From the NCBI RefSeq assembly GCF_014268505.2, contig NZ_JABWQP020000007.1, forward strand, positions 166,393 to 230,392: a stretch of DNA of 64,000 nucleotides, in the 5' to 3' direction. Below the pieces are notes generated by a model. The model ran no database searches, had not been told where the DNA came from, and saw only the letters and a list, made by a program, of their open reading frames with translations. A program made the translations under genes and the position numbers. The DNA is from Pseudomonas khorasanensis. GTDB taxonomy: Bacteria; Pseudomonadota; Gammaproteobacteria; Pseudomonadales; Pseudomonadaceae. Below are positions 28,801-36,156 of this stretch, piece after piece. Each line of letters starts with the position of its first letter. Positions within the stretch are counted from its first letter, which is position 1.

Positions 28801-30672
28801 CGCAAAGACCAGCCCCTGACAACGCCCGACCGCCAGCTCGCCGACCCGCGCATCACCTTCGCCCCCCACCAGCACCCGTGCCTGGGCAGCGCCGAGCATC
28901 TGCCGCAGGCGCGCGATCGGCGCCTTGACGTCGAGCGGCATGTACACCGCGCCCGCCTTGAGAATCGCCAGCACGCAAGTCAGCCAGTCCAGCGAGCGCT
29001 CCATCAGCACCGCCACCGGTTCACCGGTGCCGACACCCTGCGCACGCAGATGCTGGGCCAGGCGATTGGCCGCTTGATCCAGCGCCTGGAAAGTCATGGT
29101 TTGATTCATGTCACGCGCGGCCAGCGCTTCGGGTTGGCGGGCGACCTCGCGCGACCAGTGCTGCAGCACGCTCAAGGCCGGTTCGCGAGGCGTTGAAAGC
29201 GCATCTGGCCTTTGCGTGGCGACCATGTGCAACGGCGCCTGCGGGGTATCGAGCAACCGGGCAAACAGATCGAGCAACATCGACACGAAGCCTGCGACGG
29301 TCTCCGCCCGATAGAGATCGCTGGCGTAGGTCATCTGGCCGTGAATCAGCGCGCCGTCGTCGGTAATGTCCAGCGCCAGGTCGAAGTGCGTACCGTCCCT
29401 GTCCAGCGAGTATTCGCTGACAGTCAGGCCAGGCAAGGCCATCGAGCGCTGTTTCTGCATGCCGACATTCTGGTTGAACTTGGCCTGGAACAGCGGGTTG
29501 TGCCCCAGGGTGCGTTCGGCTACCAACTCGTCGACCAGTTGTTCGAAAGGCAACTCTTGATGAGCCTGCGCACCGAACGCCGCTTCGCGCACTCGCGCCA
29601 GCAAATCGGCGAAACTGCCGCATTCATCGACCTCGCAACGCAGCACCTGGGTATTGACGAAGAAACCGATCAGCCCTTCGACTTCGGCCCTGCCTCGGTT
29701 GGCGTTCGGCACGCCGACACGAATGTCGCGCTCGCCGGCCAGACGTGAAAGGAACAGCGAAAAACCCGCCAGCACCAGCATGAACAGGCTGACGCCCTGG
29801 CTACGCGCAAAGGCATTGAGCTGTCGAGACAAGTCAGCACCGAAATCGAAGCTCAGGGTCTGCCCTGCAAAGCTCTGCGTCAGCGGCCGGGCAAAGTCCG
29901 GCGCCACCTCCAGCAACGGATGCTCTTCGCCCAACTGCTGACGCCAGTAGTCGAGCTGCCGTTCGCCCTCGCCGGCCTCCAGCCAGCGCCGCTGCCAGAT
30001 CGCGTAATCGGCGTACTGCAACGGCAACGCCGGCAATTGCGGCTCGCGCTCCAGGCTGAACGCCTGATAGCACTGCACGAATTCCTTGACCATGACGTCC
30101 ATCGACCAGCCGTCGGAGACGATGTGGTGCATGCTCACCACCAGCACGAATTCGTCGCCGGCCAGTGCAAAAAGGCTGGCGCGCAACAACGGGCCGTGGC
30201 GCAGATCGAACGGTTGCGCAGTGACAGCCTGCACACGTTGCGCCAGCGCCTGCTCACGCTCTTGTGAGGCGATACCCGTCAGGTCGAAGCGTTCCAGCGC
30301 GATACTCTGTTGATCGAGGATCACCTGATGCGGTTGATCGCCGTCAGTCTGGAACACGGTGCGCAACACCTCATGGCGCGCCAGCAGATGATCGAACGAA
30401 CGGCTCAGGGCCGACTCGTCCAGCCGGCCTTTCAGGCGCAAGCCGGCCGCCATGTTGTACGCTGCGCTGTGCGGTTCCAGCTGCCAGAGGAACAGCAGGC
30501 GCTGCTGCGCGAACGACAGCGGGATTTGCGCGCAGTCGTGCCGACTGACCGGCAACGGCAGCAGGCTGAAATCCTTGCCCTCCTCGCGTAGCCTGGCGAG
30601 AAACAGCCGACGCTGTTCCAGCGGCAGACCGACGAATCTTTTGGCAATACGCTCCGCCATCGTGCCGCTCAT
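22846..30672 (-). CDS. pvdJ: Pyoverdine NRPS, second of three: C-A(Asp)-T-E / C-A(Ala)-T
   Basis: 2608 residues. The start at 30672 has AGGAG seven bases away and overlaps the stop of the upstream NRPS (ATGA). Module 1: condensation HHIVSDGWS near 185, adenylation near 650 (IHTSGSTGQPKG) with code DLTKIGHVGK, an aspartate code, carrier GGDSI near 1043, epimerization HHLVVDGVSW near 1225, predicting D-Asp. Module 2: condensation of the type found after epimerases (YPLSPMQQGILFH, HHILMDGWS near 1690), adenylation near 2158 with code DLWNNALTYK (Ala-like), carrier GGHSLLA near 2535, then a short charged C-terminal helix that may dock on the next NRPS. The Asp residue is the likely substrate of the SyrP-like hydroxylase upstream. 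The symbol is positional. Confidence 0.9.
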   Translation of the reverse strand: MSGTMAERIAKRFVGLPLEQRRLFLARLREEGKDFSLLPLPVSRHDCAQIPLSFAQQRLLFLWQLEPHSAAYNMAAGLRLKGRLDESALSRSFDHLLARHEVLRTVFQTDGDQPHQVILDQQSIALERFDLTGIASQEREQALAQRVQAVTAQPFDLRHGPLLRASLFALAGDEFVLVVSMHHIVSDGWSMDVMVKEFVQCYQAFSLEREPQLPALPLQYADYAIWQRRWLEAGEGERQLDYWRQQLGEEHPLLEVAPDFARPLTQSFAGQTLSFDFGADLSRQLNAFARSQGVSLFMLVLAGFSLFLSRLAGERDIRVGVPNANRGRAEVEGLIGFFVNTQVLRCEVDECGSFADLLARVREAAFGAQAHQELPFEQLVDELVAERTLGHNPLFQAKFNQNVGMQKQRSMALPGLTVSEYSLDRDGTHFDLALDITDDGALIHGQMTYASDLYRAETVAGFVSMLLDLFARLLDTPQAPLHMVATQRPDALSTPREPALSVLQHWSREVARQPEALAARDMNQTMTFQALDQAANRLAQHLRAQGVGTGEPVAVLMERSLDWLTCVLAILKAGAVYMPLDVKAPIARLRQMLGAAQARVLVGGEGDARVGELAVGRCQGLVFAPGQWQSLPASAPELTLYAQSPAYVIHTSGSTGQPKGVLVSHGALGSYVRGVLERLAPAPEASMALVSTIAADLGFTVLFGALCSGRLLHVLPEDLGFDPDRFAGYMARHRVGLLKIVPGHLAALLQASTPADVLPEHALIVGGEACSPALVERVRRLKPGCRLINHYGPSETTVGVLAHEVGELVAQARSVPVGTALTGAHVYVLDDVLNPVPDQVAGELYIGGDSVALGYLNQPGLTAERFLPDPFGAPGARVYRSGDRVRRNRQQAVEFIGRADDQVKVRGYRVEPAEVARVLLSLDGVSEAAVLALALDDDPARLQLLAWCVPAAGANVQAQELREQLQARLPDYMVPAQLMLLEQLPLTANGKLDKRALPVPGAVTQQFVAPVGEIEQKLAAIWAEVLKLERVGSSDNFFELGGDSILSLQIIARAKRQGIKLSPKQLFEKQTIGQLAVVAKLIETKPVAVAMPATRGPLPLLPIQVRFFETPIAQRQHWNQSVMLQPTTTLDAGHLRTALTALVDEHDALALSFVQSGEGWQALPQTQRDAELLWVRELNSLDALPVLADEAQRSLDLQRGYLLRAVLINLPNAEQCLLLVIHHLVVDGVSWRILLEDLQHAYSALAAGTARVLPGKSSSLHSWAEQLHRYAQSEALAGESAYWRQTLAADDASLPRDFAEDSQTRAQAARASTRLSQALTDKLLKVAPAAYRTQINDLLLTALARVLCDWSEQSSVLVQLEGHGREDLFDDIDLSRTVGWFSSLFPVRLTPQATPAASLCAIKEQLRAVPGKGIGYGVLRYLSRSTELQALAQPRVTFNYLGQFDGAFSAEQGALFVPSGEGTGANQDGQAPLGNWLSVDGQVFAGELELTWTFGTGMYRAETIEALAEAYRRELERLIEHCCERGAGGVTPSDFNLAKLTQAQLSALPIAPRDIVDLYPLSPMQQGILFHSRNEPDSPAYTNQLRVDVQQLDAERFRQAWQQTLDAHDILRTVFVWPQDAAAPVQVVRSRVQMPWQVQDWRGRDGLDTALDQLAAEDLHNGFNLLEAPLLRVTLVRTDETRHHLIYTCHHILMDGWSTSQLFGEVLQRFAGMTPAAGQGRYRDYIEWLGQRDQQTSRQFWTTALADLEEPTRLASAMPVRQDAASGYADHEHVFSEQLTAELNRFAREQKVTLNTLVQAAWLLLLQRYTGQEHVAFGATVAGRPTDLPGVEQQIGLFINTLPVVAAPSAEIGVGRWLQQVQALNLALREHEHTPLYDIQRWAGAGAGALFDSILVFENYPMAEALAQGPETGLKFSAIRRHEQTNYPLTLVAVTGRELSLGVSYDQASFDAPAIRALSAQLQGLLEQFLADVTQPLGALQLLAEPQRQRAIAWGKAPVIAPDRRTVLAHIAAQVQRQPQASAVLFAEQSIDYQNLDTRANRLAHKLQGVGVGPEVRVGVCMRRTPDMLVGLLAILKAGGAYVPLDPDYPQERLLHMLDDSRAAVLLTEPAALAMLPEPLNAQVLLVDEGVASEYPSTAPQVNIEAGNLAYVIYTSGSTGKPKGVAITHGNLSALIQWSAGVYREEQLRGVLASTSICFDLSVWEIFVTLARGGCLVLADSALALADLPARDQVTLINTVPSAIAALQRAGQIPSSVATINLAGEPLKQSLVDSLYASTQVQQVYDLYGPSEDTTYSTFTLRTPQGRANIGRPLDNTVAYLLDSQLQVLPEGVPAELYLGGAGVTRGYLLRAGLTAERFVPNPHAANGERVYRTGDLVRQGDDGNIEYIGRADHQVKIRGFRIELSEIEARLLELDDIGEAVVLAQDGAAGKHLHAYLVAATASDLTTLTERVRSALASRLPAHMVPGHLHLIEAIPLTPNGKLDRKALMTLGESPTQEQYQVPQSDLQWEVATIWQEVLEVERVGLADNFFQLGGHSLLATLVVTRVQERLGDKVPLKALFETDTLKDFCARIEALRVEMSPVQDELAKSLEALKRLSLDDLEKLIS

Positions 30673-33600
30673 ACTTCTTCTCCTTGCAAAGCATTCATGA
30701 ACTGATCCATGTCGGACCAGTCATCGTCACTGTTCGCCTCGGCCAATTGCCCCAGCACCCCGGCCAGATCCGCCAGCAGCGGTTTTTCGAACAGGCTGCG
30801 CAGCGGCAGCACCACCCCCATCTGATCCTTGATCCGCGCAATCACCTGCGCGGCCAGCAACGAATGGCCGCCCAGTTCAAAAAAATGATCGTCCAGGCCC
30901 ACACGCGGCACCTGCAGCACCTCGGCCCAGACCTGCGCCAGACACTGCTCGGCCGGCGATTGCGGGGCGCGGTAATCGCCCTGCAATTGCGCCGGATCTG
31001 GTGCAGGCAAGGCCTTGCGGTCGAGCTTGCCACTTGGCGTCAGCGGCAGATTCGCCAGCACCAGCAGATGCCCCGGCACCATGTAATCGGGCAGGCTGGC
31101 TTGCAGCGCGGCGCGGGTCTGCTGACGAAACGCCGTCTGCGTCGCCGCGCTGGCGAGTACTGCAGGATCCGTCACCACATAGGCGACCAGTTGCGCGCCA
31201 CCAGCGAATGGCACCGCCAGCACGATCGCTTCGCGAACGCCGGGACATTGCTGCAGGCGCGATTCGATCTCGCCCAGCTCGATACGGAAGCCGCGAATCT
31301 TCACTTGATGATCGACCCGACCGACGTACTCAATCGCCCCATCTGCGCGCAGCCGCGCACGGTCGCCGGTGCGATACAGGCGCTGGCCTTCGGCGAACGG
31401 ATCGGCAGTGAAGCGCTCGGCGCTGAGGCCTGGCTGGTGGTGGTAACCGCGCGCCAGACCCGGACCACCGATGTACAACTCGCCCACCGCGCCTTGCGGC
31501 AGCAGGTTCAGGTCATCGTCGAGCACATACAGCCGGCGCCCCGCCAGCCCCTTGCCGATCGGTATGCCGCGCCACGACACGTCCTGCGCCGTCAGCGCGG
31601 TGCAGTCATGAATCGTCGAGACCACCGTGGCTTCGGTCGGGCCGTACGTATTGAGCAAGCGCACATGCCCCAGCCCGGCCTGTTGCCACAGGCGCAAACC
31701 GTCCACCGCCATGGCTTCGCCGCCAACGTGAATCTGCCGCAGCGCGCCGAAGCCTGTGACAGGTTTGGCGGCGTATTCCTGCACCAGCCAGTACCAATAG
31801 GCCGCCGGCAGATCGGCCAGCGTGATGCCCTGATCGAGAATGACGCGATGCAGCGTCGCGCTGTCCCACAGCGGCGCATCGCGCATGACCACGCTGGCGC
31901 CATGGCACAACGGCGGGAAAAACTGCTCGACGAAACCGTCGAAACTGCTGGTGGCGAACTGCAGAACCCGGTCGCCTTCGCGTAGATCGCTGTAATCGAT
32001 GGCGCGGGCGATGAACTCGCTCAGCGCGCCATGACTGACCGCCACGCCTTTTGGGCGCCCGGTGGAACCGGAGGTGTAAATCACGTAGGCGAGATTGCCA
32101 GGCTCAACCGTGACCGGTAGATTGTCGGCTTGCCCGCTGTCGGGCATTTGCTCAAGGCACAGGCACTCGATGCCGTCCAGAGGCGGCAAGCTGGCGAGGC
32201 TGTCGCGGTCGCTCAGCAACAGTTTCAGGCCGCTGTCGTCAAGCACATGGCGCAAGCGTTCGGCCGGGGTTTGCGGGTCCAGCGGCACGTAGGCCCCGCC
32301 CGCCTTGAGCACGGCCAGCAATGCCACCGTCAGTTCCAGAGAACGCCCCAGCGCGACGCCGACCAGCACGTCCGGGCCGACGCCCTGCGCGCGCAATTGA
32401 TGGGCCAAGCGATTGCTGCGGGTGTTGAGTTCGTCGTAGCTGAATGAACATGAAGGCGCGCTCGCCAACAGCACCGCCGGCGCTTGTGCAGTTCGCGCAA
32501 CTTGCGCTTCGAACAGGCGTTGCACACAGACGAAACGAGGCTCGGGCGCCGTTGCCTGGATCAACTTGTGCCGTTCGCTCTCGGCGAGCATCGCCACCTC
32601 TCCGATCAACTGCTGCGGGTTGCGGCAGACGGACTGCAGAATGTTGCGCCAGTGCCCGGCCATCGCGACGATGGTCGAGGCATCGAAAATATCCGTGGCA
32701 TAAGTGAACGCGGCGAACAGTTGCTCCCCCTCCTCGCGGGTGTCGAGCATCAAGTCACTGGTGGCCGCGTGTTGCCGACCGCTGCCGGCCAGTTGCTCTT
32801 CGCTCAGATAACCAACGCGCAAGCCTGACGCCAGCTGCGCCTGCTGCAAATCAGTCACCAGCGGCTGGTGGTTGAACATCACTTGAAACAGCGGGTTGTG
32901 GCTCTGGCTGCGCGCCGGTTGCAGAGCTTCGATCAAAGCGTCGAACGGCAGCTCCTGATGGGCCTGAGCGCCGAGCGCCGCCTGGCGCAGGTTCTGCAAC
33001 AGCTCGGCGAACGGCGTTTGCGCGGTGACCGCGCTGCGCAGGATCTGGGTGTTGACGAAGAAGCCGATCAGGCCTTCGGTTTCACTGCGGGTGCGGTTGG
33101 CAATCAGCCCGCCGACGCGAATATCGGTCTGGCCGCTGTAGCGATGCAACAGCGTCTTGAACGCCGCCAGCAGCACCACGAACAGCGTCACGCCCTGGCG
33201 CTGGGCAAGGTTTTTAAGCGCCTCGCGCAGGGCTGCATCGATCACCGTTTCGAGCCTTGCGCCCTGATGACTGGACTGTGCCGGGTAGGCGCGATCGGTG
33301 GGCAATTCCAGCACCGGATGTTCTTCGCCCAGTTGCGCGCGCCAGTACTCCAGTTGTCGCTCGCGCTCGCCGGCTTCCAGCCAGCTGCGCTGCCACAGCG
33401 CGTAGTCACGGTAATGCACGGTCAGCGTCGGTAATGGGGGCTCTCGCCCGGCCACCAATGCGTCGTAAATGCGCATGAACTCGTCGATCAGAATGTTCAT
33501 CGACCAGCCGTCGGCAATGATGTGATGCAAGGTCAGCAGCAGCACGTGTTCCTGCTCGGCCAGACGCAACAGGCGCAGGCTCAGCAATGGGCCGTCTTGC

Positions 33601-34070
33601 AGATCGAAGGCTTGGGTTGCCTCAGCCATCATGTGCTGTTGTGCAAGTTGCCAGCGCTGGGTTTCGGGTGACGCGCTCAAGTCAGTGACGGTGAGTTTCA
33701 GTGGCTGCGGTTCAGCCACGCGCTGAAAGGCGCGCTCGCCGTCCTCACCGAAAGTGGTGCGCAAACATTCATGACGTGCCACCAGGCGACTGAACGCCTG
33801 TTCCAGCGCTTCGACCTGCAGTTGACCGTCCAGACGCACCGCCATCGGCAAGTTATAGGCTGCGCTGGTCGGATCCAGCTGCCAGAGAAACCACATGCGC
33901 TGCTGGGCGTAAGACAGGCCGTCACGCTCGGCGATGCCGTCGCAGGCCGTCATGGGAAGCTGCGCAAAATCGATGCCTTCGCGGGCCATACCGGCAAGGA
34001 ACAAACGGCGTCTGTCCTGAGGCAAATCGATAAAGCGGCGGGCTAGTTTCTGTGCGTCTGCGGCATTCAT
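30669..34070 (-). CDS. pvdI: Pyoverdine NRPS, first of three: C-A(Lys)-T
   Basis: 1133 residues, one module. The N-terminus (DLPQDRRRLFLAGMAREGIDF) resembles that of the second NRPS. Condensation motif HHIIADGWS near 181, adenylation motif YTSGSTGRPKG near 668, specificity code DGEDHGTVVK, which I recall as a lysine code, carrier GGHSLLA near 1069, and an acidic tail (DSDDDWSDMD) that could be a docking element. No epimerization domain, so L-Lys. It should accept the acyl-Glu-Tyr-Dab chain from PvdL, which is elsewhere. AAGGAC lies before the ATG, and a perfect PvdS box lies 58 bases further up; it heads an operon with the next two NRPSs and probably the hydrolase. Confidence 0.9.
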   Translation of the reverse strand: MNAADAQKLARRFIDLPQDRRRLFLAGMAREGIDFAQLPMTACDGIAERDGLSYAQQRMWFLWQLDPTSAAYNLPMAVRLDGQLQVEALEQAFSRLVARHECLRTTFGEDGERAFQRVAEPQPLKLTVTDLSASPETQRWQLAQQHMMAEATQAFDLQDGPLLSLRLLRLAEQEHVLLLTLHHIIADGWSMNILIDEFMRIYDALVAGREPPLPTLTVHYRDYALWQRSWLEAGERERQLEYWRAQLGEEHPVLELPTDRAYPAQSSHQGARLETVIDAALREALKNLAQRQGVTLFVVLLAAFKTLLHRYSGQTDIRVGGLIANRTRSETEGLIGFFVNTQILRSAVTAQTPFAELLQNLRQAALGAQAHQELPFDALIEALQPARSQSHNPLFQVMFNHQPLVTDLQQAQLASGLRVGYLSEEQLAGSGRQHAATSDLMLDTREEGEQLFAAFTYATDIFDASTIVAMAGHWRNILQSVCRNPQQLIGEVAMLAESERHKLIQATAPEPRFVCVQRLFEAQVARTAQAPAVLLASAPSCSFSYDELNTRSNRLAHQLRAQGVGPDVLVGVALGRSLELTVALLAVLKAGGAYVPLDPQTPAERLRHVLDDSGLKLLLSDRDSLASLPPLDGIECLCLEQMPDSGQADNLPVTVEPGNLAYVIYTSGSTGRPKGVAVSHGALSEFIARAIDYSDLREGDRVLQFATSSFDGFVEQFFPPLCHGASVVMRDAPLWDSATLHRVILDQGITLADLPAAYWYWLVQEYAAKPVTGFGALRQIHVGGEAMAVDGLRLWQQAGLGHVRLLNTYGPTEATVVSTIHDCTALTAQDVSWRGIPIGKGLAGRRLYVLDDDLNLLPQGAVGELYIGGPGLARGYHHQPGLSAERFTADPFAEGQRLYRTGDRARLRADGAIEYVGRVDHQVKIRGFRIELGEIESRLQQCPGVREAIVLAVPFAGGAQLVAYVVTDPAVLASAATQTAFRQQTRAALQASLPDYMVPGHLLVLANLPLTPSGKLDRKALPAPDPAQLQGDYRAPQSPAEQCLAQVWAEVLQVPRVGLDDHFFELGGHSLLAAQVIARIKDQMGVVLPLRSLFEKPLLADLAGVLGQLAEANSDDDWSDMDQFMNALQGEEV

Positions 34071-34127
34071 GCGTGAAGTCCTTGCTGATCGGCGGCGTGA
34101 CCTGGAGACCCGGTCGTATCAACAAGA

Positions 34128-34151
34128 ACGAACGGCCCGCACGACGATTTA
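34128..34151 (-). promoter_or_regulatory. PvdS iron-starvation promoter of the NRPS operon
   Basis: Minus strand TAAAT, 16 bases, CGT; CGT ends 58 bases from the start of the first NRPS. A perfect match to the PvdS consensus. Confidence 0.85.
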
Positions 34152-34201
34152 GCAGGCCTGCGGCAATAACAGCCCGACGGCGCATGAGCCGGACAGACAA
34201 A

Positions 34202-34232
34202 TGCCGAAGCCGGTACTGGACCGGCTTCGGCA
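34202..34232 (-). terminator. Terminator after the SyrP-like gene
   Basis: Perfect 13-bp inverted repeat (TGCCGAAGCCGGT with its complement) and a 5-base loop, followed on the minus strand by TTTGTCTG. It separates the hydroxylase/thioesterase unit from the NRPS promoter. Confidence 0.75.
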
Positions 34233-34257
34233 CTTATGTGAACGCGATGCGGATCGC

Positions 34258-35241
34258 TCAGCGCACGTCCAGCGAGTGCCCCTCGGCCATCGCCACGATG
34301 ACTTTGCGCGGCCCTTCGAACGGTGAACGCGCATGAGCCGAGAGCATGTTGTCGAGCATCAGCACATCGCCCTCCTGCCACGCAAAACTGATCGCGCAAT
34401 CGTCAAGCACCGCACGAATCTGCGCGAGCACCTCGTCTTCGATTGGCGAGCCGTCCCCGTAGTAAACGTTACGCGGCAGATCTTCCTCGTCGACGATGTC
34501 CAGCAGGCTTTCGCGCACTTCCGCTTGCAGATTGGAGATGTGAAACAGATGCGCCTGATTGAACCAGACATGCTCGCCCGTCACCGGATGCACCGCCACC
34601 GCCTGACAGGTCTGGCGCGTGCGCAGCTCACCGTCGTCCTTCCACTCGCAGACAATGCCGTGCGCCTTGCAATAAGCTTCAACGACCTCGCGATCCTCGG
34701 TGTTGAATACGTCTTCCCAAGCGACATCGAGGCCATTGCCGAAGTTGCGCACATACATCAGGCCTTTGCTGACGAAGCGCTCGCGGATCGCCACGGGAAT
34801 ACGTCGATAGACCTCGCGGCTGTCGGCAATCGGCGTCTCGCCGCCCGTCTTCGCCGCGATCATGCTGTAGAACCAGATCTTCATCGGCCAGTCGCGCGAA
34901 TACGCCTGCTCGTTGTGCAACGGAATGCTCTGATGCGCGGGGTATTCGGTGGAGGTGTACACCCCTTGAGTCACGTTGGTGCGCGGCGTCGAGCCGAACT
35001 CGTAGTTCAGCAGCGGATGACCGAAACTCGCGGCGAACTGCCGAAATTGCTCGGCGCCGTCGAGGCGGAATCCGCGAAACAGCACGCCACCGTCGCGCAG
35101 CAGATGCTCATCGACCAGTTCCTTCAACTCATCGAACACCGCCAACAGATCGGTATCGGCATCGGTCGCCTCGACCAACAGCGGCAAGCGCCCGCGCTGC
35201 GGCAGCAGTGGCCGGACGGAAAATCCCAGAGCAACAGCCAT
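34258..35241 (-). CDS. SyrP-like Fe(II)/2-oxoglutarate dioxygenase, probable aspartate beta-hydroxylase
   Basis: 327 residues of the TauD/TfdA family, closest in layout to SyrP, which hydroxylates carrier-bound aspartate in syringomycin synthesis. The iron triad is visible as H109-x-E111 (LHNEQAY; Glu in place of the more common Asp) and H303 near the C-terminus (SAHARSPFEG), with a following arginine (R312 in GPRKV) suited to bind 2-oxoglutarate. GGAGG precedes the ATG. It lies 38 bases after the thioesterase gene, likely in one transcript. The neighbouring NRPS has an Asp-activating module, so beta-hydroxy-Asp, a known iron ligand of some pyoverdines, is the expected product. No separate interface domain was recognised in the NRPS. 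Confidence 0.85.
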   Translation of the reverse strand: MAVALGFSVRPLLPQRGRLPLLVEATDADTDLLAVFDELKELVDEHLLRDGGVLFRGFRLDGAEQFRQFAASFGHPLLNYEFGSTPRTNVTQGVYTSTEYPAHQSIPLHNEQAYSRDWPMKIWFYSMIAAKTGGETPIADSREVYRRIPVAIRERFVSKGLMYVRNFGNGLDVAWEDVFNTEDREVVEAYCKAHGIVCEWKDDGELRTRQTCQAVAVHPVTGEHVWFNQAHLFHISNLQAEVRESLLDIVDEEDLPRNVYYGDGSPIEDEVLAQIRAVLDDCAISFAWQEGDVLMLDNMLSAHARSPFEGPRKVIVAMAEGHSLDVR

Positions 35242-35279
35242 GACTGGCCTCCTGATTGTGCGTGATAGAGGGTCGCGTC

Positions 35280-36020
35280 TCAGAACGCCGGTTGCGCTGC
35301 CTGCGCATGGCGGCGCTGATGCACCTCAAGATGCGACTTGATCGTGCGGATGACCCGGGCTTCATGTTCATGAATAAAGAAATGCCCGCCGGTCATCATG
35401 TCCACCGAGAAACTGCCCAGCGTCTCTTTGCTCCAGCCGATCAATTGCTCGGTGGTGGCGCGGTCTTCCTTGCCGCCCAGCACGTGTATCGGGCAATTGA
35501 GCAACGGCCGCTCGGCGGGCGTGAAACGTCCGCACATCATGAAATCGGCACGCAGTACCGGCAGCGTCAGGCTCATCAATTCCTGGTTGGCGAGGACTTC
35601 TTCGCTGGTGCCCTGAAACGTGCGCAATTGCTCGATGAGTTCGTCATCACTTCGCGATTCGGCAAAACCCCGGTCGTAATCGCTGCGCATGCTCGGTGCG
35701 GCGGTGCCGGAAGCGAACAGCGCCAGCGGTTCCGGCGCGCCGAGCTCGCGAAAGGCATGGGCCATTTCGCAGGCAAGTAACGCACCCAGACTATGCCCGA
35801 ACAATGCATAAGGGCTTTGCAGACCCGGCTTGTGCTCGCGCGCCAACTGCCGCGCAAGCGCACGCATGTCGATTTGCAAGGGTTCGTCGAACCGCGCACC
35901 ACGCCCGGGCAGTTCCACCGGTTGCAATTGCAGCCACGTCGGCAACTGGCGCCGCCAGCGGCTGTAAACCATGGCGCTGGCGCCCGAATAGGGCAGGCAC
36001 AGCAGTGTCAGCTTGGTCAC
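35280..36020 (-). CDS. Type II (editing) thioesterase of the pyoverdine cluster
   Basis: 246 residues, alpha/beta hydrolase of the GrsT/RifR type II thioesterase family: LLCLPYSGASA at the start, VELPGRGAR, nucleophile motif GHSLG with S77, and histidine H213 in TGGHFF. Such enzymes clear mis-primed or stalled carrier domains. PAO1 has an equivalent (PvdG) beside pvdL. It is divergent from the SCP2-cupin gene, with a variant PvdS box 35 bases upstream, and is followed by the SyrP-like gene. Because the last NRPS has no thioesterase, this protein is also a candidate for product release, though editing is the usual role. Confidence 0.88.
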   Translation of the reverse strand: MTKLTLLCLPYSGASAMVYSRWRRQLPTWLQLQPVELPGRGARFDEPLQIDMRALARQLAREHKPGLQSPYALFGHSLGALLACEMAHAFRELGAPEPLALFASGTAAPSMRSDYDRGFAESRSDDELIEQLRTFQGTSEEVLANQELMSLTLPVLRADFMMCGRFTPAERPLLNCPIHVLGGKEDRATTEQLIGWSKETLGSFSVDMMTGGHFFIHEHEARVIRTIKSHLEVHQRRHAQAAQPAF

Positions 36021-36054
36021 CGCGCTTTCCTTGAAAAATGTGTCTGAAAGAAAG

Positions 36055-36078
36055 ACGGATCACTTGCCGGACAAATTA
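36055..36078 (-). promoter_or_regulatory. PvdS-type promoter of the thioesterase/SyrP unit (variant TAATT)
   Basis: Minus strand TAATT, 16 bases, CGT, with CGT 35 bases from the thioesterase start. One mismatch in the -35 element; supported by spacing and by the perfect site facing the other way 12 bases further. Confidence 0.6.
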
Positions 36079-36090
36079 GTCGCCGGCCGC

Positions 36091-36114
36091 TAAATTCCCC
36101 CGCCAGCCGCTCGT
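36091..36114 (+). promoter_or_regulatory. PvdS iron-starvation promoter of the SCP2-cupin gene
   Basis: TAAAT at 36091-36095, 16 bases, CGT at 36112-36114; 42 bases lie between it and the GTG start at 36157. A perfect consensus match. Confidence 0.85.
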
Positions 36115-36156
36115 TGCCCGTTCAGGAATAAAACAACAATTGCGAGGGGAATCACC

